Translations under genes and position numbers: made by a program | Part shown: in pieces, positions 8,523 through 16,276 of the stretch | Layout: the number at the start of each line of letters is the position of its first letter | How positions within the stretch are numbered: position 1 is the first letter of the stretch | From: Pontiella desulfatans | GTDB taxonomy: Bacteria > Verrucomicrobiota > Kiritimatiellia > Kiritimatiellales > Pontiellaceae | Reading direction: 5' to 3' | Length of the DNA: 64,000 nucleotides | NCBI RefSeq assembly: GCF_900890425.1 | Contig: NZ_CAAHFG010000002.1 | Coordinates: 1,178,001 to 1,242,000 of the forward strand | The notes under the pieces: model-generated | Seen by the model: the letters and a program-made list of their open reading frames with translations, nothing else | The model's database searches: none | What the model was told of the DNA's origin: nothing

Positions 8523-9617
8523 ATGGCTAAAACTACGAACGATTTCCACCGCATCGTCGTCGGGGACATTCCCCTGATCGACGTGCGCGCCCCGGTCGAG
8601 TTTGCGGAGGGGGCGTTTCCCAATGCGGTCAACCTGCCGCTGATGAACGACGAGGAGCGGCGTCTCGTTGGCATCTGCTACAAGCAAAAGGGACAGGCCG
8701 CTGCAATTGCCCTCGGCCACGAACTCGTCAGCGGTGCAGTAAAAGAAGGGCGGATCGCGGCCTGGAAACAGTTTGTTGAAGAACATCCTGAAACCTTGAT
8801 CTATTGTTTTCGCGGTGGACTGCGCTCCCAGCTGAGCCAGGAGTGGGCTTCAGCGGCGGTCGGTCGCGAAATCCCCCGGCTCGAAGGCGGCTACAAGGCG
8901 TTCCGCAACTATTTGATCGGCCACCTGGAGCCGGGCTGGTTGAGCAGTGTTCCCGTGGTGCTGGGTGGGCGCACCGGTTCCGGGAAAACGTTGCTGCTCC
9001 AGCGGCTGGACAACGTGGTCGATCTCGAAGCGCTGGCCAACCACCGGGGCTCCTCGTTTGGCCGGTTTATCCATCCGCAGCCGACGCAGATTGATTTTGA
9101 AGACCGGTTGGCCTGGGCGCTGATCCAGCACGAAGAAGCAGGGCATCGACTCATGGTGGTGGAGGACGAAGGGCGCCACGTCGGGAGCCGCTATATTCCG
9201 CGGCCGCTGGTGGAATATTTTTCCGCCGCGGATGTGGTTCAGCTCGAAACCCCGTTGGCGGAGCGCGTGCGGATTACCTTCGATGAATATGTTGTTTCCG
9301 CGCAGGAAAAGTTTGGTGCGGAGTTCGGCGGCGATGGGCTTGCCCGATGGCTGGAAGATATCCAAGGCAGCATTCAGCGCATCCGCAAGCGCCTCGGCGG
9401 CGAACGCCTCAAGCGCGTCAACGGGTTGCTCCAAGCCGCCTACGAACACCAGCTGGCCTCCGGCGACCCCGACGAACACAAGCAATGGGTCGAGCTGCTG
9501 CTCGTCGAATACTACGACCCGATGTACGACTATCAACTGGAGAAAAAGAAACAGAAGATTGTCTTCCGCGGTGGTGCGGATGATGTTTTTGGTTACATAA
9601 CCAGTTTAGAAAAATAA
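8523..9617 (+). CDS. mnmH: tRNA 2-selenouridine synthase
   Basis: MnmH (SelU/YbbB) converts 2-thiouridine at the wobble position of some tRNAs to 2-selenouridine with selenophosphate, via a geranylated intermediate. The 364-residue product has an N-terminal rhodanese domain (LIDVRAPVEFAEGAFP; active-site loop YCFRGGLRS with the catalytic Cys) and a P-loop domain starting GGRTGSGKT, which is the family's normal two-domain layout. ATG 8523 follows AAGGAAGG; an in-frame start 27 bases earlier is less well supported. It sits directly after its substrate-supplying gene selD. Confidence 0.94.
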   Translation: MAKTTNDFHRIVVGDIPLIDVRAPVEFAEGAFPNAVNLPLMNDEERRLVGICYKQKGQAAAIALGHELVSGAVKEGRIAAWKQFVEEHPETLIYCFRGGLRSQLSQEWASAAVGREIPRLEGGYKAFRNYLIGHLEPGWLSSVPVVLGGRTGSGKTLLLQRLDNVVDLEALANHRGSSFGRFIHPQPTQIDFEDRLAWALIQHEEAGHRLMVVEDEGRHVGSRYIPRPLVEYFSAADVVQLETPLAERVRITFDEYVVSAQEKFGAEFGGDGLARWLEDIQGSIQRIRKRLGGERLKRVNGLLQAAYEHQLASGDPDEHKQWVELLLVEYYDPMYDYQLEKKKQKIVFRGGADDVFGYITSLEK

Positions 9618-9621
9618 TTGA

Positions 9622-9692
9622 ACAGAAGAGCGCAAAGAACGCGAAGGTTGGATCCCAGTAAAAGCCGCTTTGCGTACTTTGCGGTCTTCTGT
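9622..9692. repeat. Imperfect palindrome between mnmH and yedF-like gene
   Basis: The left arm 9622-9646 and right arm 9668-9692 are inverted repeats matching at about 22 of 25 positions (ACAGAAGAGCGCAAAG / CTTTGCGGTCTTCTGT). The core word CGCAAAG(A)ACGC recurs in the palindrome at 21163-21224. It lies entirely between two genes and ends 25 bases before the next start codon. Confidence 0.75.
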
Positions 9693-9716
9693 AGAAAGTC
9701 CGTCAGAGGAGGAATC

Positions 9717-10052
9717 ATGAAGAAGACGTTTTTAATTACGAGTGAATTTCTTGGAGTAGGTGACGATGAACTGGGTGCAACGCTCATGGGTTCGTTCCTG
9801 CGCAAGCTTTGCACGGCGGAAGCGCTCCCGAAGGAAATCATCTTCTACAACTCCGCCGTCAAACTCCTTGCGGAAGGCTCCGCCGTGCTCGACGCCATCG
9901 AGATGCTCTCCAAAAAGGGCGTCGGCCTGACCGCCTGCGGCACCTGCGTCAACTTCTATGGCCTCGCCGACAAGATGGAACCGGTCAACATGGGCGACAT
10001 GGCCGGCATCATCCACGAGCTCATGGCCTCCGGGCACGTCGTCACCGTTTGA
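9717..10052 (+). CDS. yedF: YedF-like selenium-metabolism protein (DsrE domain only)
   Basis: The 111-residue product matches the DsrE-like C-terminal half of the sulfurtransferase-like selenium-metabolism protein YedF. It shows FLITSEFLGVGDDELGATLM, IIFYNSAVKLL and the signature LTACGTCVNFYGL with its two cysteines. Full-length YedF proteins normally have a TusA/SirA-like domain first, and that part is absent here; the ATG follows AGGAGGAATC, so the short form looks real rather than misannotated. YedF genes sit with selD and mnmH in many genomes and are thought to handle selenium, though the exact reaction is not established. The gene name covers the domain, not proven equivalence. Confidence 0.85.
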   Translation: MKKTFLITSEFLGVGDDELGATLMGSFLRKLCTAEALPKEIIFYNSAVKLLAEGSAVLDAIEMLSKKGVGLTACGTCVNFYGLADKMEPVNMGDMAGIIHELMASGHVVTV

Positions 10053-10072
10053 GGAACGTTCGAAAAAGGTAT

Positions 10073-10186
10073 GTAGTCCCGCCTTCAGGCGGCCCGTCCG
10101 GTAGAGAATATGTGACGCAGGCTTTCTTGCCTGCGCAGGGCAGACAAGAATGTCTGCCCCACTAAGCCGCCTGAAGGCGGGACTAC
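10073..10186. repeat. Palindromic element with two internal hairpins, overlapping the cusA stop codon
   Basis: The outer arms GTAGTCCCGCCTTCAGGCGG (10073-10092) and its exact complement (10167-10186) are 20 bases each. Between them lie two smaller hairpins, GCAGGC-tttctt-GCCTGC (around 10120) and GGCAGACA-agaa-TGTCTGCC (around 10140-10159). The folded RNA or DNA would be a three-way junction. The element sits between convergent genes and includes the TAG of cusA (10183-10185). A degenerate copy of the two inner hairpins occurs at 27041-27086. Confidence 0.85.
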
Positions 10187-13100
10187 AAGCTTTTTTCCTG
10201 CCGCCAGCAGTAGAGGACGGGCACGACGAGCATGGTGATGGTCTCGATGAGCATGCCGCCGAAGGAGGGGATGGCCATCGGCACCATGATGTCGGAGCCG
10301 CGCCCGGTGGAGGTGAGCACGGGCAGCAGGGCGAGGATCGTCGTTGCGGTGGTCATGAGGCAGGCGCGTACGCGGCGGTTGCCGGCCTGGATGACCAGCT
10401 CGCGGACTTCGGCCGGGTTTTTGGGGGTGTTGTCGCGGAAGGTTTGGGTGAGGTAGGTGCCCATCACGACGCCGTCGTCGGTGGCGATGCCGAAGAGGGC
10501 GAGGAAGCCGACCCATACCGCAACGCTTAGGTTGATGGCATGCACCTGGAACAGGTCGCGCATTTCGGTGCCGAAGAGGTTGAAGTCGAGGAACCACGGC
10601 TGGCCATAGAGCCAGAGCAGGATGAATCCGCCCGACCACGCAATGAACACCCCGGTGAAAATGAGCACTGTGGTGGAGACGGACTTGAACTGGAAGTAGA
10701 TGATCATGAAGATGGCGAAGAGCGCGATCGGCAGCACCATCGAGAGTGTCCGGGCGGCGCGCTGCTGGTTTTCGTAGGAGCCGGCAAAGCGGTAGCTCAC
10801 CCCCGCCGGAACGTCGAGATGCTCCGCCAGGTGGGCCTGGGCGGCTTCGACCACATCGACTTCGGCAAAGCCGGGTTGCTTGTCGAACACGACATAGCCG
10901 ACGAGGAAGGTGTCCTCGCTCTTGATGTTTTGCGGGCCGCGCACATATTGGATTTCGGCCAGCTCGGTGATCGGGATTTGCTGCCCGGCGCTGCCGGGCA
11001 CGAGGATGCGGTCGAGCGCCTCGATGTGGTCGCGCAGTTCACGTTGATAGCGCACGCGGACGGGGAAGCGTTCGCGCCCTTCGACGGTGCTGGTGACCTT
11101 CCTTCCCCCAATGGCGATTTCAACTACGTCCTGGAATTTGCGGATGGGGATGCCGTAGCGGGCGAGCGCCTCGCGGTCGGGTACGATTTCGAGGTAGGGC
11201 TTGCCGACGATGCGGTCGGCGATGACGGCGGCGGGTTCGACCGAGGGCACCTCCTTGAGCAGTTTTTCGATTTCAAGGCCGACGCGCTCGATGGTTTCGA
11301 GGTCGGGGCCCTGCACCTTGACGCCCATGGGTGCGCGCATGCCGCTTTGCAGCATCACGATGCGCGCGGCGATCGGCTGCAGCTTCGGCGCGGAGGTGGT
11401 GCCGGGGATTTTTCCGGCTTTGACGATCTCGTTCCAGATGTCGTCGGGCGAGCGGATGTGGTCGCGCCACTGGCGGACTCTGTTGCCATCGGCGTCGATT
11501 CCGTATTCGGATTTATAGTTGATGACGGTTTCGATCATCGAGATCGGCGCGGGGTCGAGCGGCGTTTCGGCGCGGCCGAGCTTGCCGACGGCGGACTCGA
11601 TTTCGGGGATCGATTGGAAGGCGATGTCCTGCTTTTCCATGATGTCGAGCACCTCGCCGATGGAGGCGTGGGTCATGGTGGTGGGCATCCAAAGGAACGA
11701 GCCCTCGTCGAGGCTGGGCATGAATTCCTTGCCGAGCGTCCGCCACGAGCCGATGCCGGCCAGCAGCAGGCCGAGGGGCGCCAGCAGGAACAGCAGTTTA
11801 TGGTCGAGGCACCAGCCGAGGATGCGGGTGTAGAAATATTGGAAGATGTTGAACACGAGCAACAGGCCGCCGATGATCAATGCCACAAACAGTAGGTTCC
11901 GAAGGGGGTTGCCCATGCCGAGCGGTTCCCATTCGAGCGTGAGCCAAACGCCGACGAACAGGATGGTCAAGATGATGGGAATGAATCGCGTCCTGCGTTT
12001 CGTCGCCGTTGGTTTTGTTCTGCCAAAAAAGGTGTGTGCGAGTACGGGCAGGATGGTGAGGGCGATGATGATGGAGGCGACGAGGGCAGTCGTCTTGGTG
12101 AAGGCGAGCGGTTTGAACAGCTTGCCCTCGGCTCCGATCATGGTGAAGACGGGCAGGAAGCTGATCACCGTGGTGAGCACGGCGGTCAGCACCGCTCCGC
12201 CCACCTCGGAGGCGGCGCGGTGAACCACTTCCAGGCGGGATTCATCGGAATCGGCTTTGTCGAGATGCTTGATGATGTTTTCGCAGATGACGATGCCCAT
12301 ATCGACGATGGTGCCGATGGCGATGGCGATGCCGGAGAGGGCGACAATGTTGGCTTGCACGTTGAACAGCTTCATGCCGATGAAGCAGAGCAATACCGTG
12401 AGCGGCAGCATGGTGCTGATGACCAACCCGCTTCGCAGATGCATGACCATGATGAGCACCACGATGATGGTGACCAAGATCTGTTGCACGATGGCTTCGT
12501 TGAGCGTGTTGAGCGTTTCGTAGATCAGGCCGGTGCGGTCGTAGAACGGGACGACGGTGACCTGGCTCACGGTGCCGTCGGCCAGCGTCTTTTGGGGAAG
12601 GCTCCGGGCGGTGGCGGCAATTTTATCCTTTACGTTCTGGATGACCTTCAGCGGGTTGTCGCCATAACGCGCGACGACTACGCCGCCAACGGCTGGCGCA
12701 CCGCCCTTGTCGAGCGCCCCGCGCCGCTGCGCGGGGCCGAGGGCAACGTTGGCCACGTGTTTGACCAGCACCGGGACGTTGTCGGCGTTGACCTTGACCA
12801 CGCTGTTCCCGATGTCGTCCAACGACTGGATAAAGCCGATGCCGCGGATGAAATATTCGACCGAGTTGACCTCGATGCTTTTTGCGCCGACGTCGATGTT
12901 GGCGCCCTGGACGGCGCGGTGGATTTCGTCGATGCCCACGCCAAAGGCGCGCATGGCATCGGGATCGACATCGACCTGGTATTCGCGGACGTGCCCGCCG
13001 ATGGAGGCGACTTCCGCGACGCCCTCGGCGGAGAGCAGCCAGTAGCGGGCGTACCAGTCCTGGATGGTGCGCAGCTCTTCGGGATCCCATCCGCCAGTCG

Positions 13101-13626
13101 GGTTTCCTGCGGGGTCGCGCCCTTCGAGGGTGTACCAGAAGACCTGTCCGAGCGCGGTGGCATCGGGGCCGAGCGCGGGTTGCACGCCTTCGGGCAGGGT
13201 GCCGGCGGGCAGGCTGTTGAGCTTTTCGAGCACGCGGGTACGCGACCAGTAAAACTCCACCTCCTCCTTGAAGATGATGTAGATGCTGGAGAAGCCGAAC
13301 ATGGAATAGCTGCGGACGGTTTTAACGCCAGGGATGCCGAGCAGCTGCACGGTGAGCGGATAGCCAATCTGGTCTTCGACATCCTGCGGCGAGCGCCCCA
13401 TCCATTCGGTGAAAACGATCTGCTGGTTTTCACCAATGTCGGGGATGGCATCGACCGATACCGGGTAGCGCTGCAGCTCGCCGAGCTTCCAATCGAACGG
13501 GGCAACGAGGATGCCGGCAAACACAACCGCCACCGTGAACAACACGACGACCAGCCGGTTTTCCAGGCAAAAGCGGATCAACCTGCCGATTGGGGAGCGT
13601 TGTTCGGGAGTGTGGTTGCTGCTCAT
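10183..13626 (-). CDS. cusA: Heavy-metal efflux RND transporter, inner-membrane pump (CusA/CzcA family)
   Basis: The 1147-residue product is an RND pump of the heavy-metal (HME) type. It shows the first-helix region near ENRLVVVLFTVAVV, the early periplasmic motif PDIGENQQIVFTEW, the IDFGIIVDG-equivalent GTIVDMGIVICENI in TM4 with its Asp and Glu (proton relay), the metal-site region EGSFLWMPTTMTHAS, and AIFMIIYFQFKS later on. Two long periplasmic loops and twelve membrane helices are expected. It would move Cu(I)/Ag(I) or another metal out of the periplasm, with energy from protons. The csoR and YHS neighbours argue for copper. ATG 13626 is chosen because MSSNHTPEQ begins the conserved part. 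No outer-membrane factor (CusC) gene lies in the cluster. Confidence 0.92.
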   Translation of the reverse strand: MSSNHTPEQRSPIGRLIRFCLENRLVVVLFTVAVVFAGILVAPFDWKLGELQRYPVSVDAIPDIGENQQIVFTEWMGRSPQDVEDQIGYPLTVQLLGIPGVKTVRSYSMFGFSSIYIIFKEEVEFYWSRTRVLEKLNSLPAGTLPEGVQPALGPDATALGQVFWYTLEGRDPAGNPTGGWDPEELRTIQDWYARYWLLSAEGVAEVASIGGHVREYQVDVDPDAMRAFGVGIDEIHRAVQGANIDVGAKSIEVNSVEYFIRGIGFIQSLDDIGNSVVKVNADNVPVLVKHVANVALGPAQRRGALDKGGAPAVGGVVVARYGDNPLKVIQNVKDKIAATARSLPQKTLADGTVSQVTVVPFYDRTGLIYETLNTLNEAIVQQILVTIIVVLIMVMHLRSGLVISTMLPLTVLLCFIGMKLFNVQANIVALSGIAIAIGTIVDMGIVICENIIKHLDKADSDESRLEVVHRAASEVGGAVLTAVLTTVISFLPVFTMIGAEGKLFKPLAFTKTTALVASIIIALTILPVLAHTFFGRTKPTATKRRTRFIPIILTILFVGVWLTLEWEPLGMGNPLRNLLFVALIIGGLLLVFNIFQYFYTRILGWCLDHKLLFLLAPLGLLLAGIGSWRTLGKEFMPSLDEGSFLWMPTTMTHASIGEVLDIMEKQDIAFQSIPEIESAVGKLGRAETPLDPAPISMIETVINYKSEYGIDADGNRVRQWRDHIRSPDDIWNEIVKAGKIPGTTSAPKLQPIAARIVMLQSGMRAPMGVKVQGPDLETIERVGLEIEKLLKEVPSVEPAAVIADRIVGKPYLEIVPDREALARYGIPIRKFQDVVEIAIGGRKVTSTVEGRERFPVRVRYQRELRDHIEALDRILVPGSAGQQIPITELAEIQYVRGPQNIKSEDTFLVGYVVFDKQPGFAEVDVVEAAQAHLAEHLDVPAGVSYRFAGSYENQQRAARTLSMVLPIALFAIFMIIYFQFKSVSTTVLIFTGVFIAWSGGFILLWLYGQPWFLDFNLFGTEMRDLFQVHAINLSVAVWVGFLALFGIATDDGVVMGTYLTQTFRDNTPKNPAEVRELVIQAGNRRVRACLMTTATTILALLPVLTSTGRGSDIMVPMAIPSFGGMLIETITMLVVPVLYCWRQEKSL

Positions 13627-13732
13627 GGCCGCTCCTTTCGGAAGGGGAACCACGGAATACACAGAATACCTAGCGCGGCATAGCCGCAACCAAATTGTTT
13701 AGAACCACAGATTAACACCGAAGACACGAATT

Positions 13733-13814
13733 TTTTCACCACTGAGAACTCAGAGACACAGAGCATCCTAATCCTCTGAGCCTCTGTGTCCTCTAGCGCA
13801 GCGAGTGGTGAAAA
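13733..13814. repeat. Imperfect palindrome of the CACAGAG type in the cusB-cusA gap
   Basis: The left arm starts TTTTCACCACTGAG and runs to CAGAGACACAGAG (to 13763). The right arm starts CTCTGAGCCTCTGTGTCC (13774) and ends GAGTGGTGAAAA (13814). The 345-base space between cusA and cusB (13627-13971) holds this element, the next one, and the direct word AACCACAGATTAACACCGAAG (shortened: AACCACAGATTAA) near 13703; no gene was seen there. Confidence 0.7.
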
Positions 13815-13875
13815 CTTGTCAGGAAAACAAGAAATTGACGGATCGTAGTACGGAAGCGGTGTGGTTTGAGGATTG

Positions 13876-13950
13876 GCCACAAAAGAGCGCAGAGGACACA
13901 AAAGAAACAGCAGCATAGAATCTTTGTTTTCTATGCGTTCTTTTGTGGCT
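13876..13950. repeat. Second palindrome in the cusB-cusA gap
   Basis: The outer arms are GCCACAAAAGAGCGC and its near-complement GCGTTCTTTTGTGGC. An inner hairpin is CATAGAA-tctttgtt-TTCTATG (13914-13935). The word CAGAGGACACAAAAG inside the left arm ties it to the CACAGAG family. It starts about 20 bases downstream of the cusB stop codon on the minus strand, so it may end or process the transcript. Confidence 0.7.
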
Positions 13951-13971
13951 AAGAAATCTGTCGTTGGGGAA

Positions 13972-15537
13972 TTAATGTGCATGCTGGTGCTCCACTTGCT
14001 CCAGAACAACGCCTGCGGCCTGCATCTGCTTCAGGTATTTCCCGGGATCTTCCTTGAAGGTGGAGTCGCAGCCGGGGCAGCAGAAGTAGATCCGCAGGCC
14101 TTCGTGGTCGACGTAGACCTCCTTGTTGACCGGGTTGCCCATGACCGGGCAGTGGGTTTGCGCTCTTGGCTCCTGGCTCCTGAACGACATCATGCTGGGT
14201 TTGGCTTGGATCTGCAGTTCGGCGTCGAGTTTGAAGGCGCCGCGGCTGACGACGCGCTCGCCTTCTTCGAGCCCGCTTTCAACCACGTAGAAATCGCCGA
14301 GCCTTGCGCCCAACCCGACCTCCCGCCCTTCGTAGGTCGGTTTTTCCTGGTCGGGGATCTCGACATAGACGACGGCGCGCTTGCCGGTCTTCAGCGCGGC
14401 GGTGGCGGGGATAAGCAAGGGGGCGTTGGCCTCGGCGGCGGCAACGTAGCCGAGCGACTCGGCGCTGACGAGGGGCATGCCGCAGACGTCGCAACTACCG
14501 GGCCCGTCCTTCACCACTTCGGGGTGCATGGGGCTGATCCATTTGCCGGCGAGGTCGGGATCCATCACCCTCCCGCCGTCGGCGACGCGTGGGCGGGCGA
14601 TGGCGCGCACGAACATGCCGGGCTTGAGGCGCCCGTCGTTGTTTTCGACCACGACGCGCACCTTGGCGGTGCGGCTCATCGGGTTGACCATGGGGGCGAT
14701 GAAGGAGATGGTGCCCTCGAAGGTTTCGCCGGGATAGGCTTCGGTGGAGAATTCAACCGGGCTGCCGTAGCGCAATCCGTTGAGGTCGGATTCGTAGGCG
14801 TCGAGCAGGATCCAGACGCGGGACAGGTCGGCGATGGTGAAGAGCTTGGTTCCAGTTTCGACATACATCCCTTCGGAAATATTCCGATGGATGACGATTC
14901 CGCCGGCGGTGGCGTTGATGGTCATGTGGTCGGTGGCCGTTCCGCGTTTTTCGAGTTCCTCAATCTGTGTGGTATCGAATCCCCAGAACCTGAACTTTTC
15001 GCGGACGGCATCCACCATTTCCGGGCTTCTACGGATGGCGTGGAGCAATTCCTTCTGGGCATTCACCAGTTCCGGGCTGTAGAACTCGGCCAAATGGTCG
15101 CCTGCCCTCACCGGCATGCCGGTGTAATCCACAAACAACCGGTCAATGCGTCCGGGAACCCAGGCGGAGATGGTGGAAACGCGGGTTTCGTCGTAGTCCA
15201 CCTTGCCGACCATGCGGATTTCGGCTTCGGCAAAGCGGCGTTCAACCACGGTGGTTTCGAGCTCCATCAGGCTCGCGGCATAGTCGCCAACGCGGATTTC
15301 CCGCTCACCGCCTGAATCCATTCCCGATTCGAGGGGGATGAGATCCATGAAGCAGATGGGGCACTTCCCTTGCTTTGGAAGTTGGATCTGGGGGTGCATG
15401 GAGCACGTCCATGTTTCCGGGGCGGATTGTTCCGAGGGGGGGAGGGGGTGCGAGGAAGAGGGGGTGACATAGCCGCGGATAACAAAGCCGGCGCCGAGGG
15501 CGAGGGCGATGACCAGGATGGTTCTTGCGGTCTTCAT
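13972..15537 (-). CDS. cusB: RND efflux periplasmic adaptor (CusB family) with two metal-binding domains and a C-terminal YHS domain
   Basis: This is the membrane-fusion subunit that bridges the RND pump and an outer-membrane channel. After an N-terminal signal anchor (TILVIALALGAGFVI), residues about 42-72 form a heavy-metal-binding domain (TCSMHPQIQLPKQGKCPICFMDL). The adaptor body follows with a barrel-sandwich and beta-barrel region. A second, similar metal domain (WISPMHPEV ... CDVCGMPLV) lies at about residues 335-365. The last 60 residues are a YHS domain (HCPVMGNPVNKEVYVDHEG ... YFCCPGCD) ending in a histidine-rich VEHQHAH. The length of 521 exceeds plain CusB (about 400). Three potential Cu(I) sites on one adaptor suggest metal relay to the pump. 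Confidence 0.9.
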   Translation of the reverse strand: MKTARTILVIALALGAGFVIRGYVTPSSSHPLPPSEQSAPETWTCSMHPQIQLPKQGKCPICFMDLIPLESGMDSGGEREIRVGDYAASLMELETTVVERRFAEAEIRMVGKVDYDETRVSTISAWVPGRIDRLFVDYTGMPVRAGDHLAEFYSPELVNAQKELLHAIRRSPEMVDAVREKFRFWGFDTTQIEELEKRGTATDHMTINATAGGIVIHRNISEGMYVETGTKLFTIADLSRVWILLDAYESDLNGLRYGSPVEFSTEAYPGETFEGTISFIAPMVNPMSRTAKVRVVVENNDGRLKPGMFVRAIARPRVADGGRVMDPDLAGKWISPMHPEVVKDGPGSCDVCGMPLVSAESLGYVAAAEANAPLLIPATAALKTGKRAVVYVEIPDQEKPTYEGREVGLGARLGDFYVVESGLEEGERVVSRGAFKLDAELQIQAKPSMMSFRSQEPRAQTHCPVMGNPVNKEVYVDHEGLRIYFCCPGCDSTFKEDPGKYLKQMQAAGVVLEQVEHQHAH

Positions 15538-15812
15538 TCCTTTGCCGGGGCTTTTTCGAATTCCACGCCTTGGTCTTCGAGGCGCTTGATGTATTTGTCC
15601 GGATTGGCTTTAACCTGGTTGATGCAACCGGAACAGCAGACATAGACCCGTTTGCCCTTCACGTCGATGTACCGGTTCCTATCGATGGGCTGCCCCTTCA
15701 TGACCGGGCAGGTGGTCTGTTTTTTCGGTTCCGGTTTCTTTTCTTCGCCCGCCCGGGCGGCCAATGCGAATGGTAGGGCGGCGATGGCGGTGAATGCGGT
15801 TTTTCTGTTCAT
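15534..15812 (-). CDS. Small exported YHS-domain protein
   Basis: The 92-residue product has a signal peptide (MNRKTAFTAIAALPFALAARA) and a YHS-type domain: TTCPVMKGQPIDRNRYIDV, then VYVCCSGCINQVKANPDKY. It resembles the C-terminal domain of the next gene's product, so the two probably arose by duplication or domain gain. The cysteines suit Cu(I) binding in the periplasm, which would make it a small metal chaperone or buffer for the pump. Its end overlaps the cusB start by 4 bases, which implies translational coupling. The start at 15812 is 14 bases after the csoR stop. Confidence 0.85.
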   Translation of the reverse strand: MNRKTAFTAIAALPFALAARAGEEKKPEPKKQTTCPVMKGQPIDRNRYIDVKGKRVYVCCSGCINQVKANPDKYIKRLEDQGVEFEKAPAKE

Positions 15813-15826
15813 GGCAGGTTTCCTTT

Positions 15827-16108
15827 CTATTTTTCCATCCGTTTGATGACGGTCATGATTTCTTCGAGCTTTTCGTCGATGATGTCTGCGTGCTGTTCCG
15901 CGAGTGCATCGGCGACGCAATGTTTGAGGTGCTTTTCGAGAATGATCTTGCTGACGGATTGCAGCGCCGAGCGCGCAGCCTGGATCTGGGTGATGATATC
16001 GATGCAGTATTCCCCGTCGTCGATCATGCGCTTAACGCCTTTGATCTGCCCTTCGATGCGGGAGAGTCTCGCCATGTTTTCCGAGTGGGTGGTGGTGTGG
16101 CCTTTCAT
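15827..16108 (-). CDS. csoR: Metal-sensing repressor, CsoR family (probably Cu(I))
   Basis: The 93-residue product is an all-helical CsoR/RcnR (DUF156) repressor, with RLSRIEGQIKGVKRMI near the N-terminus. The ligand set expected for Cu(I) sensing is present: Cys35 (EYCIDI), His60 and Cys64 (KHLKHC), spaced as in Mycobacterium CsoR. Apo-protein binds the operator and metal releases it. It is the first gene of a four-gene operon (csoR, YHS protein, cusB, cusA), and a matching palindromic operator lies 31 bases upstream of its start, so autoregulation is likely. Confidence 0.92.
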   Translation of the reverse strand: MKGHTTTHSENMARLSRIEGQIKGVKRMIDDGEYCIDIITQIQAARSALQSVSKIILEKHLKHCVADALAEQHADIIDEKLEEIMTVIKRMEK

Positions 16109-16138
16109 CCTTCAGTCTCCGGTTGTCCAAAGCGATAG

Positions 16139-16155
16139 ATACCCCCGGAGGGTAT
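16139..16155 (-). promoter_or_regulatory. CsoR-type operator within the copper operon promoter
   Basis: ATACCCCCGGAGGGTAT is a near-perfect palindrome with the C/G-tract pattern of known CsoR boxes. On the minus strand a possible -35 (TTGAAC, about 16156-16166) and -10 (TATCTA) flank it at a 17-base spacing, so the repressor would sit between the two elements. The operator pattern is strong; the promoter boxes are weaker. Confidence 0.8.
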
Positions 16156-16276
16156 AATGTTCAAACAAAAACATGAGTAATAACATCGCAGAATAGGGAA
16201 ATGTATTCCGGTGGCGGTTCTGCAAAAAAAACGCCGGGCGGAGCGGCGGTTCAGGCGGTGGGGGTGAACCGGCGGA

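Noticed and set aside
10540-11895. Plus-strand frame (451 codons) opposite cusA
   Set aside because: Same reason: complete overlap with CusA on the other strand and no recognisable motif.
12034-13683. Long plus-strand frame (549 codons) opposite cusA
   Set aside because: It lies wholly antisense to the well-supported CusA frame and has an odd composition rich in Asp, Gly and His, as expected from reading a GC-rich gene backwards.
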